Source: Polyangiaceae bacterium
GTDB lineage: Bacteria; Myxococcota_A; Polyangia; Polyangiales; Polyangiaceae
DNA: 64,000 nucleotides
Assembly: GCA_023150915.1 (NCBI GenBank)
Contig: JAKLKA010000007.1
Location: 1-64,000, forward strand
Direction: 5' to 3'
Shown here piece after piece: positions 23,452 to 32,531 of this stretch. Below the pieces are notes generated by a model, which searched no databases, was not told where the DNA came from, and saw only the letters and a list, made by a program, of their open reading frames with translations. Position numbers and translations under genes: made by a program. Each line of letters starts with the position of its first letter. Positions within the stretch are counted from its first letter, which is position 1.

Positions 23452-25494
23452 TCACGGCGCCGGCGTGCGCCCCAGCTTCGCGTCTTCGAGCGCGCGATCG
23501 ATGACCTTCTTGAACGCGCGCAGCGGCTGAGCGCCGCTGATGGCGTAGCCGTTGATCACGAACGACGGCGTACCGCTGGCCCCGGCGGCCTTGCCGGCGG
23601 CCAGGTCGGCAGCGATGGCGCCGTCGTGCACGCCGCCCGAAAGGGCGGCGCGGAACTTCACGGTGTCGAGGCCCAGCTTTCGCGCGTAGCCCTCGAGCGA
23701 AGCCGGGTCGAGGGCCTTCTGGTTGGCGAAGAGCAGATCGTGCATCTGCCAGAACCCCGCGTCGCCCTTCTGCGCAAACGCCTCCATCGCGGCCATGGCC
23801 GCAGGGCGCGCGTCTTGGTGGAAGGGCAAGGGTGAGTTGCGCCATACGATCCGCACGCGGCCGGCGTATTGCTTCTCGATCTGCGTCAGCGTCGGCACCA
23901 CCCGCGAGCAGAACGGGCACTGGAAATCCGAGAACACCTGCAGCGTGACCGCGGCCTTCGCCGGGCCCCTGCTCGGGTTCTTCTTGTCGATGCTGGGGGT
24001 CGCCGCTGCCAGCTCGAGGGGCCTGCCCGACGCGCCGCCCTTGATCAGCTCGCCGTAGACCAACGCTGCCGGCGTGCCCGCGCTGACCTTGGCGCTCGCG
24101 GTGGCCAGCTCGGCGTCGATCAACGCCTGGAACTTCTCGATGGGCTGCGCACCCGAGAGCTTCTTGCCGTTGACGTAGAAGGTGGGCGTGCCGCGCGCGC
24201 CCACGTCGTCGGCCAGGTCGCCGTCGGACTCGATGGCTGCCTTGTGGGTCTCTTTGGCCAGCGCGGCTTTCACCCGCGCCTCGTTCAGCTTCATCTGGCG
24301 CGCGATGTCCAAGAGGTCCTCGTCCTCGAGCCGGGGCGACGCGGCGAAGATCAGCTGGGTGGCTTCCCAGAAGCCCTTGTCGCCGCGCTGGGCGCGCGCC
24401 TCCATCGCGAAGTGGGCGGCCGGCAGCGCGCGCTTGTGGAAGGGCAGCGGATGGTGCTTGAACACCACGCGCAGCTTGCCCGGGTAGCGACGCATGAGCT
24501 CGTCCACCGTCTTGTGCGCCTTCTTGCAGAACGGGCACTCGTAGTCCGAGAACTCGACCAAAGTCACCAGCGCGTTCGCGGGACCGAGGCTGGGTGACTT
24601 GGCGACCGGCACCTTCCACAACGCGGGCTCGGGCGCGGGCGCTGCCTTGGGCCCCGGGGCGTCGTCCGCGTCGTCGGGCTCGGGCGCCCGGAAGTTCTCG
24701 GCCACGCGGGCCGCGTAGAGCCCGGTCGGAGCCACGCCCCGGTCGCGGAGCTTCTGCGCGGCGGCCAGCTCGCGGTCGACTCGCTCTTTGAAAGCTTCGT
24801 ACGGTTGGGCGCCGACCAAGCGGTCGCCGTTGATCAAGAAGGCGGGAGTTCCCCTCACGCCCACGCGCTGCGCCAGCGCCAGATCGGCGTCGATCTTGGC
24901 TTGGGTCTCTTTCGACGTGGCCACCCGGATCAGCGCGCTGCGATCGACACCCACCTGCGTGCCCCACGACAAGAGGTTCGCGTCCGACAGCTGCGCTTGC
25001 CCCTGGAAGACCAGATCCACGTAGGCGAAGAAGGCGGCAGGCCCGCCCAGGTGGTACACCGCCTGGGCCGCCATGGCGGCAGGCGCGGCGTCCTGGTGGA
25101 AGGGCAAGGGGTGGTGCTTGAAGACGACCCGCAGTTTCTTCGGGCCATACTCGCGCATCAGCTGCGCCACGCGCGGATGCGCGCGCGAACAGAACGGACA
25201 CTGGAAGTCCGTGAAGATCATGACGGTGACCGGAGCGTCCCCTGCGCCCCACACCGCGTCGCGCCCGTCTACGGGCACTTCGTTGCTGCTGGCGCCGGGC
25301 GCTGCCGGCCCGCCCCAGCTGCCGGACCCTTCCGCGGTCGCGGCGCTCTCGTTCGTCGTCGCCTTTGCCAGGTCGACCTCGGTCGACCGGGGGGACCTCG
25401 CGCGCAAGGGGGAGCCGGAGCTCCCCCCACACGCGACGCCGAGCAGCGTCAGGACGACGACGAAGAAGGCCTTCGCTGCTCGGCGGCTCGTCAC
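23452..25494 (-). CDS. Lipoprotein with three DsbA-like thioredoxin domains
   Basis: The 680-residue product starts at GTG 25494, inside the TAG stop of the upstream gene. The signal peptide ends in LLGVAC, a lipobox. Three repeats follow, each opening with a TDFQCPFCSR-type active site (residues about 100, 320 and 528), then VVFKHHPLPFH or VWRNSPLPFH and GTPAFLINGDRL or GTPSFVINGYAI (cis-Pro loop). Each repeat therefore has a complete CPFC thiol-disulfide centre of the DsbA/DsbG-like Thioredoxin_4 type. It should work in the envelope on disulfide formation or exchange. Pro/Ala-rich linkers separate the domains. The upstream neighbour has the same three-domain form. Confidence 0.9.
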   Translation of the reverse strand: MTSRRAAKAFFVVVLTLLGVACGGSSGSPLRARSPRSTEVDLAKATTNESAATAEGSGSWGGPAAPGASSNEVPVDGRDAVWGAGDAPVTVMIFTDFQCPFCSRAHPRVAQLMREYGPKKLRVVFKHHPLPFHQDAAPAAMAAQAVYHLGGPAAFFAYVDLVFQGQAQLSDANLLSWGTQVGVDRSALIRVATSKETQAKIDADLALAQRVGVRGTPAFLINGDRLVGAQPYEAFKERVDRELAAAQKLRDRGVAPTGLYAARVAENFRAPEPDDADDAPGPKAAPAPEPALWKVPVAKSPSLGPANALVTLVEFSDYECPFCKKAHKTVDELMRRYPGKLRVVFKHHPLPFHKRALPAAHFAMEARAQRGDKGFWEATQLIFAASPRLEDEDLLDIARQMKLNEARVKAALAKETHKAAIESDGDLADDVGARGTPTFYVNGKKLSGAQPIEKFQALIDAELATASAKVSAGTPAALVYGELIKGGASGRPLELAAATPSIDKKNPSRGPAKAAVTLQVFSDFQCPFCSRVVPTLTQIEKQYAGRVRIVWRNSPLPFHQDARPAAMAAMEAFAQKGDAGFWQMHDLLFANQKALDPASLEGYARKLGLDTVKFRAALSGGVHDGAIAADLAAGKAAGASGTPSFVINGYAISGAQPLRAFKKVIDRALEDAKLGRTPAP

Positions 25495-27464
25495 TACTTG
25501 GCTTCCTTCATCGCGCGGTTGATCACCTTCTTGAAGGCGCTGATCGGTTGCGCACCGCTGATGTAGTAGCCGTTGATGACGAACGACGGGGTGCCGCTGA
25601 CCCCGGCCTTGTTCGCGACCTCCGCGTCCTTCTCGACGCGGGCCTTGTGCTTGCCGCTGTCCATGGCGTCCTTGAACTTCGCCATGTCGAGGCCCAGCTC
25701 TTCGGCGATCTTGTCGAGCCCAGGGCGCTTCAGGCCGTCCGGCGAGCCAGAGGCCTCGAACAGCTTGCCGTGGAACTTCCAGAAGCCGGCGTTGCCCTTC
25801 TGGGCATACGCCTCGCGGGCCGCCTGGGCGGCGCCGGGCGCTTCCTGGTGGAAGGGCAGCGGCAGGTCACGCCAGACGATCTTCACCTTGGTGCCGTACT
25901 CCTTCTCGATCTCGGTGACCGTGGGCTCCACGCGCTTGCAGAACGGGCACTGGTAGTCGCTCCACAGCTGGATCACGACCTTCGCGTCCTTGCCACCTTT
26001 GAAGGCGTTGTCGGCCTCGGGCGGCGGGACTTCCTTCTTCTCGGGCGGCGGGGGCTCTTTGCCCTCTTTCATGATCTCTTCGTAGACCTTGTTCTTGGGC
26101 GTGCCCTTCGCGACCAGCGCCTTGGCCTTCTCGAGCTCGCTGTCGATCAGCTTCTTGAACGCGTCGAAGGGCTGAGCGCCGCTCAGCTTGCGGCCGTTGA
26201 TGAAGAACGCCGGCGTGCCGCGGGCGTCGAGATCGGCGGCCTGCTCCATGTTCAGGTCGATCTTGGCGCCGTACTTCTTGGCCTCGATGTCCTTCTTCAC
26301 CGTGTCCCACGACAGGCCGAGCTTCTCGGCAATGCCCTTGAGGTCGTCGTCCTCGAGCTTCGGGGCGCTCTCGAACAGCGCGTGGTGCGCGTCCCAGAAG
26401 CCCTTGTCGCCCTTGGCCTTGTAGTTGGCGATGGCCACGTACGCCGCCGGGATGGCGCGCGGGTGGAACGGCAGCGCGTTGTCCTTCCAGACCACGCGGA
26501 CGTCGTTCTTGTAGGTGTCCACGACCTGCTTCATCGTGTCTTCCACGCGCTTGCAGAACGGGCACTGGTAGTCCGACCACTGCACGATGGTGACCAGCGC
26601 GTCCTTGGGGCCGAGGATCGGGTCGTCTGGGTTGATGTTGACCTTGTAGACGGTGGTGTCCTCGGGCGGCGGCTGCTGGGGCTTCGCCGGCTCGGCCGGC
26701 TTGCGCTCTGCAGCGGCTTCCGGGTTGGCCGCGGCGTTCTTCTTGGTCAGCTCGACGTAGACCTTTTCCTTCGGCGTGCCGGCCGCGACCAGCTTCTGCG
26801 CCTCGGCCAGCTGAGCGTCGATGACCTCTTTGAACTTCTCGAAGGGCTGAGCGCCCACCACGGTGACGCCGTTGATGCGGAACGCCGGCGTACCGTTCGC
26901 GCCCACCTTGTTGGCCATGGCCATGTCTTCGTCGACCTTGGCGGCGTACTTCTTCGAGGCAACCGCCTCTTTGAACTTCGCCATGTCGACGCCGGCAGCC
27001 TGCGCCCACTTCTCGAAGTTCTCGGGGGTCAGCGCCTGTGCGTTGGCGAACGCGCTGTCGTGGAACTTCCAGAAGGCGTCGTTACCCGCGATGGCGTGAA
27101 CGGCCGCGGCCGCTTCGTGAGCCGGACGAGCCTTGTCGTGGAAGGGCAGCGGCTGGTGCTTCCAGACGATGCGGACCTTCTGCGGACCGTAGGTGTCCTT
27201 GATCTGCTTCATGGTCGGCCCGACGCGGCTGCAGAACGGGCACTGGAAGTCGCTGATCTCCACGATGGTGACCGGCGCGTCCGCGTTGCCCCAGCTCGGA
27301 TCTTTGCTGGTGACCGGGATGGGCGCGGCACTGTGGTCGAGCGAGCCAGCTTCGGCCCCCTCGGCGCTGATCGCGACGCCCTTGCTGCGATCGATGCCCC
27401 ACATGAGGCCCATCCCTGCCAAGAAGCAGAGAAAGAAGCCTACGATTGCTGTTCCTTTGTTCAT
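25494..27464 (-). CDS. Membrane-anchored protein with three DsbA-like thioredoxin domains
   Basis: The 656-residue protein starts at ATG 27464. An N-terminal anchor (IVGFFLCFLAGMGLMWGI) is followed by three Thioredoxin_4/DsbA-type domains with CPFC active sites near residues 77, 305 and 510. Each has a VWKHQPLPFH-like helix and a GTPAFRINGVTV, GTPAFFINGRKL or GTPSFVINGYYI cis-Pro loop. Lys/Glu/Pro-rich linkers join them. It resembles the downstream lipoprotein and is coupled to it (TAGTG overlap), so the pair probably arose by duplication. Together they give six disulfide-exchange centres in the envelope. Substrates are unknown. Confidence 0.9.
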   Translation of the reverse strand: MNKGTAIVGFFLCFLAGMGLMWGIDRSKGVAISAEGAEAGSLDHSAAPIPVTSKDPSWGNADAPVTIVEISDFQCPFCSRVGPTMKQIKDTYGPQKVRIVWKHQPLPFHDKARPAHEAAAAVHAIAGNDAFWKFHDSAFANAQALTPENFEKWAQAAGVDMAKFKEAVASKKYAAKVDEDMAMANKVGANGTPAFRINGVTVVGAQPFEKFKEVIDAQLAEAQKLVAAGTPKEKVYVELTKKNAAANPEAAAERKPAEPAKPQQPPPEDTTVYKVNINPDDPILGPKDALVTIVQWSDYQCPFCKRVEDTMKQVVDTYKNDVRVVWKDNALPFHPRAIPAAYVAIANYKAKGDKGFWDAHHALFESAPKLEDDDLKGIAEKLGLSWDTVKKDIEAKKYGAKIDLNMEQAADLDARGTPAFFINGRKLSGAQPFDAFKKLIDSELEKAKALVAKGTPKNKVYEEIMKEGKEPPPPEKKEVPPPEADNAFKGGKDAKVVIQLWSDYQCPFCKRVEPTVTEIEKEYGTKVKIVWRDLPLPFHQEAPGAAQAAREAYAQKGNAGFWKFHGKLFEASGSPDGLKRPGLDKIAEELGLDMAKFKDAMDSGKHKARVEKDAEVANKAGVSGTPSFVINGYYISGAQPISAFKKVINRAMKEAK

Positions 27465-27634
27465 TTCAATCTCCTGAAAGTACTCGAATCGAGAGCAAGT
27501 CTTCGAGCGCCGCCGCCGCCGCGTCCCGAAGGGCGCGACGCGCGACGTGCTCTACTGCGAGTGCCGGCACGGCCGACATCCGCGAGGTTCATGCTCGTGC
27601 GCGAGGCACGAGCGGGTGCGGGATGGGACGACGT

Positions 27635-28054
27635 TCAGCGCGACCGGGGAGGCCGGAACACGTCGCTGGAGAAACCGTGGCGCGGGGCCGCGCGCTCGGC
27701 GGAGCAGGGCGGCAAGACACGACCGCGCTCGCGGACGACCTTGTAGTGCGCAGCCGGCGGCGCGCGATCGACGCCGTGCGCAGAGATGCTCTGCGGCTGG
27801 TCACGCTCGGGGCCCGGGGCGTGACCGAGCTCGAACTTGTTCTTTCCGAAGCAGGGTCTGCTCGCGCTCGCCTCGCCGAAGTGGGATGGGAAGATCGGGA
27901 AGGGGGCTGCGATGCTCTGCGCGTGCTCGTCGCACATCGGCGCGGGCGCAGCGCTGGCGATACCGCTGACGAGCACCATCACCACCGCGACGAGCGCGGC
28001 CAGGCCGCGCGCCTTGGCGCGACCGGTGACGGTGAAGAGGCGGCGACCTGTCAT
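27635..28054 (-). CDS. Small secreted protein, hypothetical
   Basis: A 139-residue frame starting at ATG 28054. A clear signal peptide (LAALVAVVMVLVSGIASAAP) is followed by APMCDEHAQSIAAPFPIFPS and a Cys-containing basic tail. No family is recognised. It is divergent from the tandem kinase gene and lies upstream of the thioredoxin pair, with 170 bases between. Codon position bias supports coding in the first half more than in the tail, so the true end is less sure. Confidence 0.55.
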   Translation of the reverse strand: MTGRRLFTVTGRAKARGLAALVAVVMVLVSGIASAAPAPMCDEHAQSIAAPFPIFPSHFGEASASRPCFGKNKFELGHAPGPERDQPQSISAHGVDRAPPAAHYKVVRERGRVLPPCSAERAAPRHGFSSDVFRPPRSR

Positions 28055-28178
28055 CGAAGCCCGCGGAGTCTACTCCGAGCGACCCGCCTCTCAACCCGGC
28101 TCGGCCGTCCGATCTTCCTGCCCAAGCCACTGATGTCGTTTAGTTGGCCACCCGCGCCTACATTGGCACCATGCGCCC

Positions 28179-30986
28179 ATGTCCGACCCGGCCCCTGCGC
28201 AGAAGTCAGTGAAATCGGGCAAGAATCCCACCGCCCACGAGGACCCGGCGGAGGTGCTGCCCCGCCGCTTCGGTCGGCTCACGCTCCTCCGCCTCATGGC
28301 CCGAGGGGGCATGGGAGAGGTGTTCCTGGCTGCCACCGGCGCCATCGAGGGGGCCGAGCGACCCTGTGTGGTCAAAATCATCCGGCGCGAGCACGCCGGG
28401 GACAAGTCGTTCCTGGCTCGGTTCCTGGACGAGGCGCGCATCCAGGCGCAGCTGCAGCACCCCGGGGTGGCGCAGATCCTCGAAGCCGCAAACGACGGCA
28501 GCGGTCAGCCCTTCGTGGTGGTCGAGCACGTCGAAGGTCGGAACCTGGGCGAGGTTCGTACTCGCGCCCAGCAGCTCGGCGCTCGCATCAGCTGGCCCGA
28601 GGCGCTGGCCATCGGCATCACCCTGGCCGAGGCGCTGGCGCACGTGCACGAGCGCACCGACGCCGCCGGGCGCCCGCTCGAGATCGTGCACCGGGACCTG
28701 AGCCCGCAGAACGTGATGCTCGGCTACACGGGCGACCTCAAGCTGATCGACTTCGGCACCGCCCGCGGCGAAAACCGGCGCTGCCACACCGTCGCCGGGA
28801 TCGTGTTCGCCAAACCCGGCTACGTCGCCCCCGAGGTCGCCAACAACACCCCCGGCGGCGTGCCGGCAGATCTGTATGCCTTCGGCATCATGCTCTGGGA
28901 GCTGATCGTGGGGCGTCGCTTCCTGAACGGTGAAGCGTCCGAGCACCTGGCCGCGGTGGGCGCCGGAAAGCGGATCCCGATGCCGATCGCTCAGCTGTGC
29001 GACGCGCCCCCCGAGCTCGACTCGATCGTCGCGCGCCTGACCGCCACGCGCATCGACGAGCGCTACCCGTCGGCGCGCGAGGCGCTGACCGATCTGGTGG
29101 AGCTGATGAAACGAGCTCCCAGCTTGCCCAACGGCGAGCGCGGCGTGCGCGCACGCATCACCCAGCTGATGCAGCGCCTGTACCCGGCGGAGCCGGCCCG
29201 CAGCCGCGGCGAGTTCGTCCGCCTGGTGGCCCAGGCGAAGAAGATCGAGAAACCACGGCTGGTGCTGCCGCCGCCCTCGCCGACGCCGGCCCCCGCCGAC
29301 GTGGAGCCGGGCCTCTTGCCGGGCACGCGCTTCCGCCTGATCCGCGAGCTTGGCGCCGGCGCCATGGGTGTGGTGCACGAGGCCTGCCATGTGGATCTGG
29401 GTCGGCGCCTGGCGGTGAAGGTGCTGTCGGCCGAACAGTCGTCGAGCGCCGCCTCCGAGCGACTTCGGGCCGAGGCCCGGGCCATTGCCCGGGTCGAGCA
29501 CGAGAACCTGGTCCGCCTACTCGACTTCGGATTCAGCGCCGACGGGCGCGCGTTCTACGCCATGGAGCTGCTCGAGGGCGAGACCCTGGACCGGCGCCTG
29601 GCCCGCGGCGAAGTGCTCGACTGGCGCGAGGCGGCCCGCATCGGGGTGCAGGCCGCGGCGGCGCTCGCGGCCGCGCACGCGGCCGGCGTCGTGCACCGCG
29701 ACATCAAACCCGCGAACCTGTTCTTGACCAGCGACGGCACGCTGAAGCTGCTCGACTTCGGAATCGCCAAGGTCACCCGCGACCTGGACGAAGCCGCCCG
29801 CGACGGCGAGGCGCTTTCGGTGGTCGGAACGCCCGAGTACATGGCGCCCGAGCAGGCCCGTGGCGGCGAGTCGGACGATCGCAGCGATCTCTATGCGCTG
29901 GGCGCCGTGCTCTACGAGCTCGTCACCGGCCGCCTCCCCTTCGATGCGCCGAGCACGGCCCTGCTGCTTCACGAAAAGACGACAACCAAGCCCGAGGCGC
30001 CGCGCGTGCGGGCACCACAAAGAGGAATACCGACGATGCTGGACAAGACCATCTCCCGAGCCCTGGAGCCCAGCTCCGACGACCGCTTCCAGAACGCCGA
30101 GGAAATGCGCGAGGCGCTGGATGCAGCGCTGCGCGAGCCCGACGAGAAGCGCCGCCGCCGTCGCCGCATCGGTCTGGGGATCGTCGGGGCGATGGTGATC
30201 GCCATCGGGGCGTTCGGTGGCGTTCTCGGGGCGAAGCCCGAGATCCGCGCGCAGGCCGCCCAGGCGGTGCAGCGCTTGAAGGGCGCGCCGCCGGCACCCG
30301 TGGCCGCGGCGCCCGCCGAAGCCGCGCCCGCCGACGAGCCCACGGCCGACGAGGGCGATGAAGCCGCCCCGGGCGAGACCGCAGAGGCACCCGCAGCGGC
30401 CGAGGCGCCGGCAGAAGAAGCGGCGGCCGAGCCGGCGGGCGAGCCCGAGAAGGCCGCCGGCGAGGTGGCGCAGGCCGAGCCCGAGAAGGCCCCCGGCGAG
30501 CCCGCGAAGGCCGAACCGACCCCGGCCGAGCCGACCCAGGCCGAAGAGAAGAAGGCCGAAGAGAAGAAGGCTGCCGTCGACGACGAGATGTTCAGCGCGC
30601 AGCCGGTGAAGGCCGGCGATCAGGTCGAAGGCGCCCTGGCCAAGGCCGCCGAGCTCATGCAGAGCGGCAAGAAGGTGAAGGCCTTCAACGAGTACCGCAA
30701 GATCGGCAAGAAGCACCGCAAGGACCCCCGCGCGCTGAAGGCCTGGAGCGAGACCGCCGCCCAGATGAAGGGCTATGGCGAGGCGCTCCGCGTCGCCAAG
30801 CAGTGGGCGTCGCTCGACAAGAGCATCGAACCGCGCATGTTCCTGGCCAGCATGCAGCGCAAGGTCGGCAAGCGCGAGGACGCCATCAAGACGCTCAGCG
30901 CCCTGCTCGCCGAGCGCCCGGGCTGCCAAGAGGCGCGCTCGATGCTCAAGAGCCTGAGCCCCGAAGCACGAGTCGCGCAGCGTTAG
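28179..30986 (+). CDS. Tandem Ser/Thr kinase: two complete kinase domains in one chain
   Basis: The 935-residue protein starts at ATG 28179. Kinase 1 has RGGMGEVF near 43, CVVKII near 65, VHRDLSPQNVML near 170 and LIDFGTA near 190. Kinase 2 has LGAGAMGVVHE near 390, AVKVL near 412, VHRDIKPANLF near 505, LLDFGIAK near 525 and GTPEYMAPEQARG near 548. Catalytic Lys, Asp and DFG are present in both. One membrane span (GLGIVGAMVIAIGAFGGVL) is near 667, then an Ala/Glu/Pro/Lys-rich stalk (700-810), then TPR-like helices to the end. The chain may autophosphorylate between domains; signal and substrates are unknown. Confidence 0.92.
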   Translation: MSDPAPAQKSVKSGKNPTAHEDPAEVLPRRFGRLTLLRLMARGGMGEVFLAATGAIEGAERPCVVKIIRREHAGDKSFLARFLDEARIQAQLQHPGVAQILEAANDGSGQPFVVVEHVEGRNLGEVRTRAQQLGARISWPEALAIGITLAEALAHVHERTDAAGRPLEIVHRDLSPQNVMLGYTGDLKLIDFGTARGENRRCHTVAGIVFAKPGYVAPEVANNTPGGVPADLYAFGIMLWELIVGRRFLNGEASEHLAAVGAGKRIPMPIAQLCDAPPELDSIVARLTATRIDERYPSAREALTDLVELMKRAPSLPNGERGVRARITQLMQRLYPAEPARSRGEFVRLVAQAKKIEKPRLVLPPPSPTPAPADVEPGLLPGTRFRLIRELGAGAMGVVHEACHVDLGRRLAVKVLSAEQSSSAASERLRAEARAIARVEHENLVRLLDFGFSADGRAFYAMELLEGETLDRRLARGEVLDWREAARIGVQAAAALAAAHAAGVVHRDIKPANLFLTSDGTLKLLDFGIAKVTRDLDEAARDGEALSVVGTPEYMAPEQARGGESDDRSDLYALGAVLYELVTGRLPFDAPSTALLLHEKTTTKPEAPRVRAPQRGIPTMLDKTISRALEPSSDDRFQNAEEMREALDAALREPDEKRRRRRRIGLGIVGAMVIAIGAFGGVLGAKPEIRAQAAQAVQRLKGAPPAPVAAAPAEAAPADEPTADEGDEAAPGETAEAPAAAEAPAEEAAAEPAGEPEKAAGEVAQAEPEKAPGEPAKAEPTPAEPTQAEEKKAEEKKAAVDDEMFSAQPVKAGDQVEGALAKAAELMQSGKKVKAFNEYRKIGKKHRKDPRALKAWSETAAQMKGYGEALRVAKQWASLDKSIEPRMFLASMQRKVGKREDAIKTLSALLAERPGCQEARSMLKSLSPEARVAQR

Positions 30987-31088
30987 CGGCCATTTCTCGA
31001 TATCTCAGCCACCCCCCATCTGCGCCGGGCCTTCCTTTGTGGACAGCCCGGCGCATTGGCTTTAAGAGCCGGGCCTTCCCGAGTCCCG

Positions 31089-32531
31089 ATGGCTGCCCCT
31101 CCGGCAAAGTCCGCCGTCGCGCTCGACACCACGGGTTCGCCCTACAAGGTGGTGCTCAAGCTGGCGACACCCACCGTCTTCGCGATGCTCACCCAGAGCA
31201 TCGTCAACGAGGTGGACATCGTCTTCTTCTCGTGGCTGCCGTGCCCCGAGTCGTCGAACGCCCAGGCGGCCCTCCTGCCGTCGCTCATCTTGCTGTGGCT
31301 GTTCGGCGGGTCGCTGTCGGCCATTTCGGTGGGCACCCAAGCGCTGGCCGCACGGCGCTTCGCCCAGCAGAAGCACGCTGACGCCGGCTCGGTGCTGGTC
31401 AACTCGTGGTTCTTCGCCCTCACCGCTGGCATCGTCTTCACCGTCGGCGGCTACCTGAGCTTGCCCTATGTGCTCAAGGCGTTGATCAAGGTCCCCGAGG
31501 TGAGAGAGGCCGCCACCGCCTATCTCAACTGGCGCTTGCTCGGCATCGTCAGCATGGCGATGACCTTCAGCTTCAAGTCGTTCTTCGACGGCATTGGCAA
31601 GACGCACGTCCACCTGGTCAGCGCGATCGTGATGAACGCGCTGAACATCGTGCTGTGCCTGATCTTCATCTTCGGGCGTTTCGGGGCGCCGCGGATGGGC
31701 ATTGCCGGCGCCGGCCTGGCGGGCTTCGTCTCGACCTGGGTCGGCCTCTTGATCATGGTGAGCTGGGCGGCCTTCGCCAAGTACCGGAAGCCGTTCCGAC
31801 CCTTCAGCTTGAACAAGCTCGAGAAGCCCCTGACGCGTGACATTCTGAAGCTCTCGATCCCCAGCGCCATCGCCACGGTCGCCGTGATGAGCGGCTTCGC
31901 CCTGTTTGCCATGATCGTCAGCAAGCTGGACGCGCTGAGCGGTACCACCGCGGTGGTCAACCCCGCGTGCCCGGGCGGTAAGGCCGAGGCCGTGAACAGC
32001 GCCGCCACCACCGTCATCGTCGGCATCTTGAAGCTCACGTTCACCGCCTGCCTGGCCTTCGGGACCTCGACGGCGACCCTGGTCAGCCAGTCGCTGGGCG
32101 AGGGAAGTCCGGCCAAGGCCGAGCGCTTCGGCTGGGTCAGCGTGCGGCTGGGCCTGGTCATCTTCGGTGTCGTCGGCCTGCTCGAGGGCGTGATCTTCCC
32201 CACCCAGATCCTGTCGATCGTGAGCCACAGCCCGCCCGTGATCGAGGCCGCCCTCTTGCCGATGCGGGTGATGGGGATCTGCACGCCGGCCATCGCCGTC
32301 GGCATGATCCTGACGCAGGCGCTGTTCGGCGCGGGCAACACGCGCTTCGTGATGATCGTGGAGCTGATCCTCCACTTCATGTGCCTGGTGCCGCTGGCCT
32401 GGGTCCTGGGCATCACCCTGGGGTTCGGCCTGATCGGGATCTGGAGCGCGGCAGTGACCTACGTCGTGCTCCTCACGGTGGTGATGGTCTGGAAGTTCAA
32501 GAGCGGGGACTGGAAGGCCATCAAGATATGA
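31089..32531 (+). CDS. MATE-family multidrug/metabolite exporter
   Basis: The 480-residue product starts at ATG 31089. It has about 12 hydrophobic segments and MATE-type features in both halves: KLATPTVFAMLTQSIVNEVD in the first helix, GIGKTHVHLVSAIVMNALNI in the middle of the first half, and TATLVSQSLGEGSPAKAERF in the second. MATE proteins export cationic drugs or metabolites using Na+ or H+ gradients across the inner membrane. It overlaps the DEAD-box helicase gene by four bases, so the two are cotranscribed although functionally unlike. Confidence 0.88.
   Translation: MAAPPAKSAVALDTTGSPYKVVLKLATPTVFAMLTQSIVNEVDIVFFSWLPCPESSNAQAALLPSLILLWLFGGSLSAISVGTQALAARRFAQQKHADAGSVLVNSWFFALTAGIVFTVGGYLSLPYVLKALIKVPEVREAATAYLNWRLLGIVSMAMTFSFKSFFDGIGKTHVHLVSAIVMNALNIVLCLIFIFGRFGAPRMGIAGAGLAGFVSTWVGLLIMVSWAAFAKYRKPFRPFSLNKLEKPLTRDILKLSIPSAIATVAVMSGFALFAMIVSKLDALSGTTAVVNPACPGGKAEAVNSAATTVIVGILKLTFTACLAFGTSTATLVSQSLGEGSPAKAERFGWVSVRLGLVIFGVVGLLEGVIFPTQILSIVSHSPPVIEAALLPMRVMGICTPAIAVGMILTQALFGAGNTRFVMIVELILHFMCLVPLAWVLGITLGFGLIGIWSAAVTYVVLLTVVMVWKFKSGDWKAIKI

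Noticed and set aside
25365-27746. 793-codon plus-strand frame opposite the thioredoxin-domain genes
   Set aside because: Composition is Leu/Val/Gly/Arg-rich shadow sequence; the minus strand has six intact CPFC domains.
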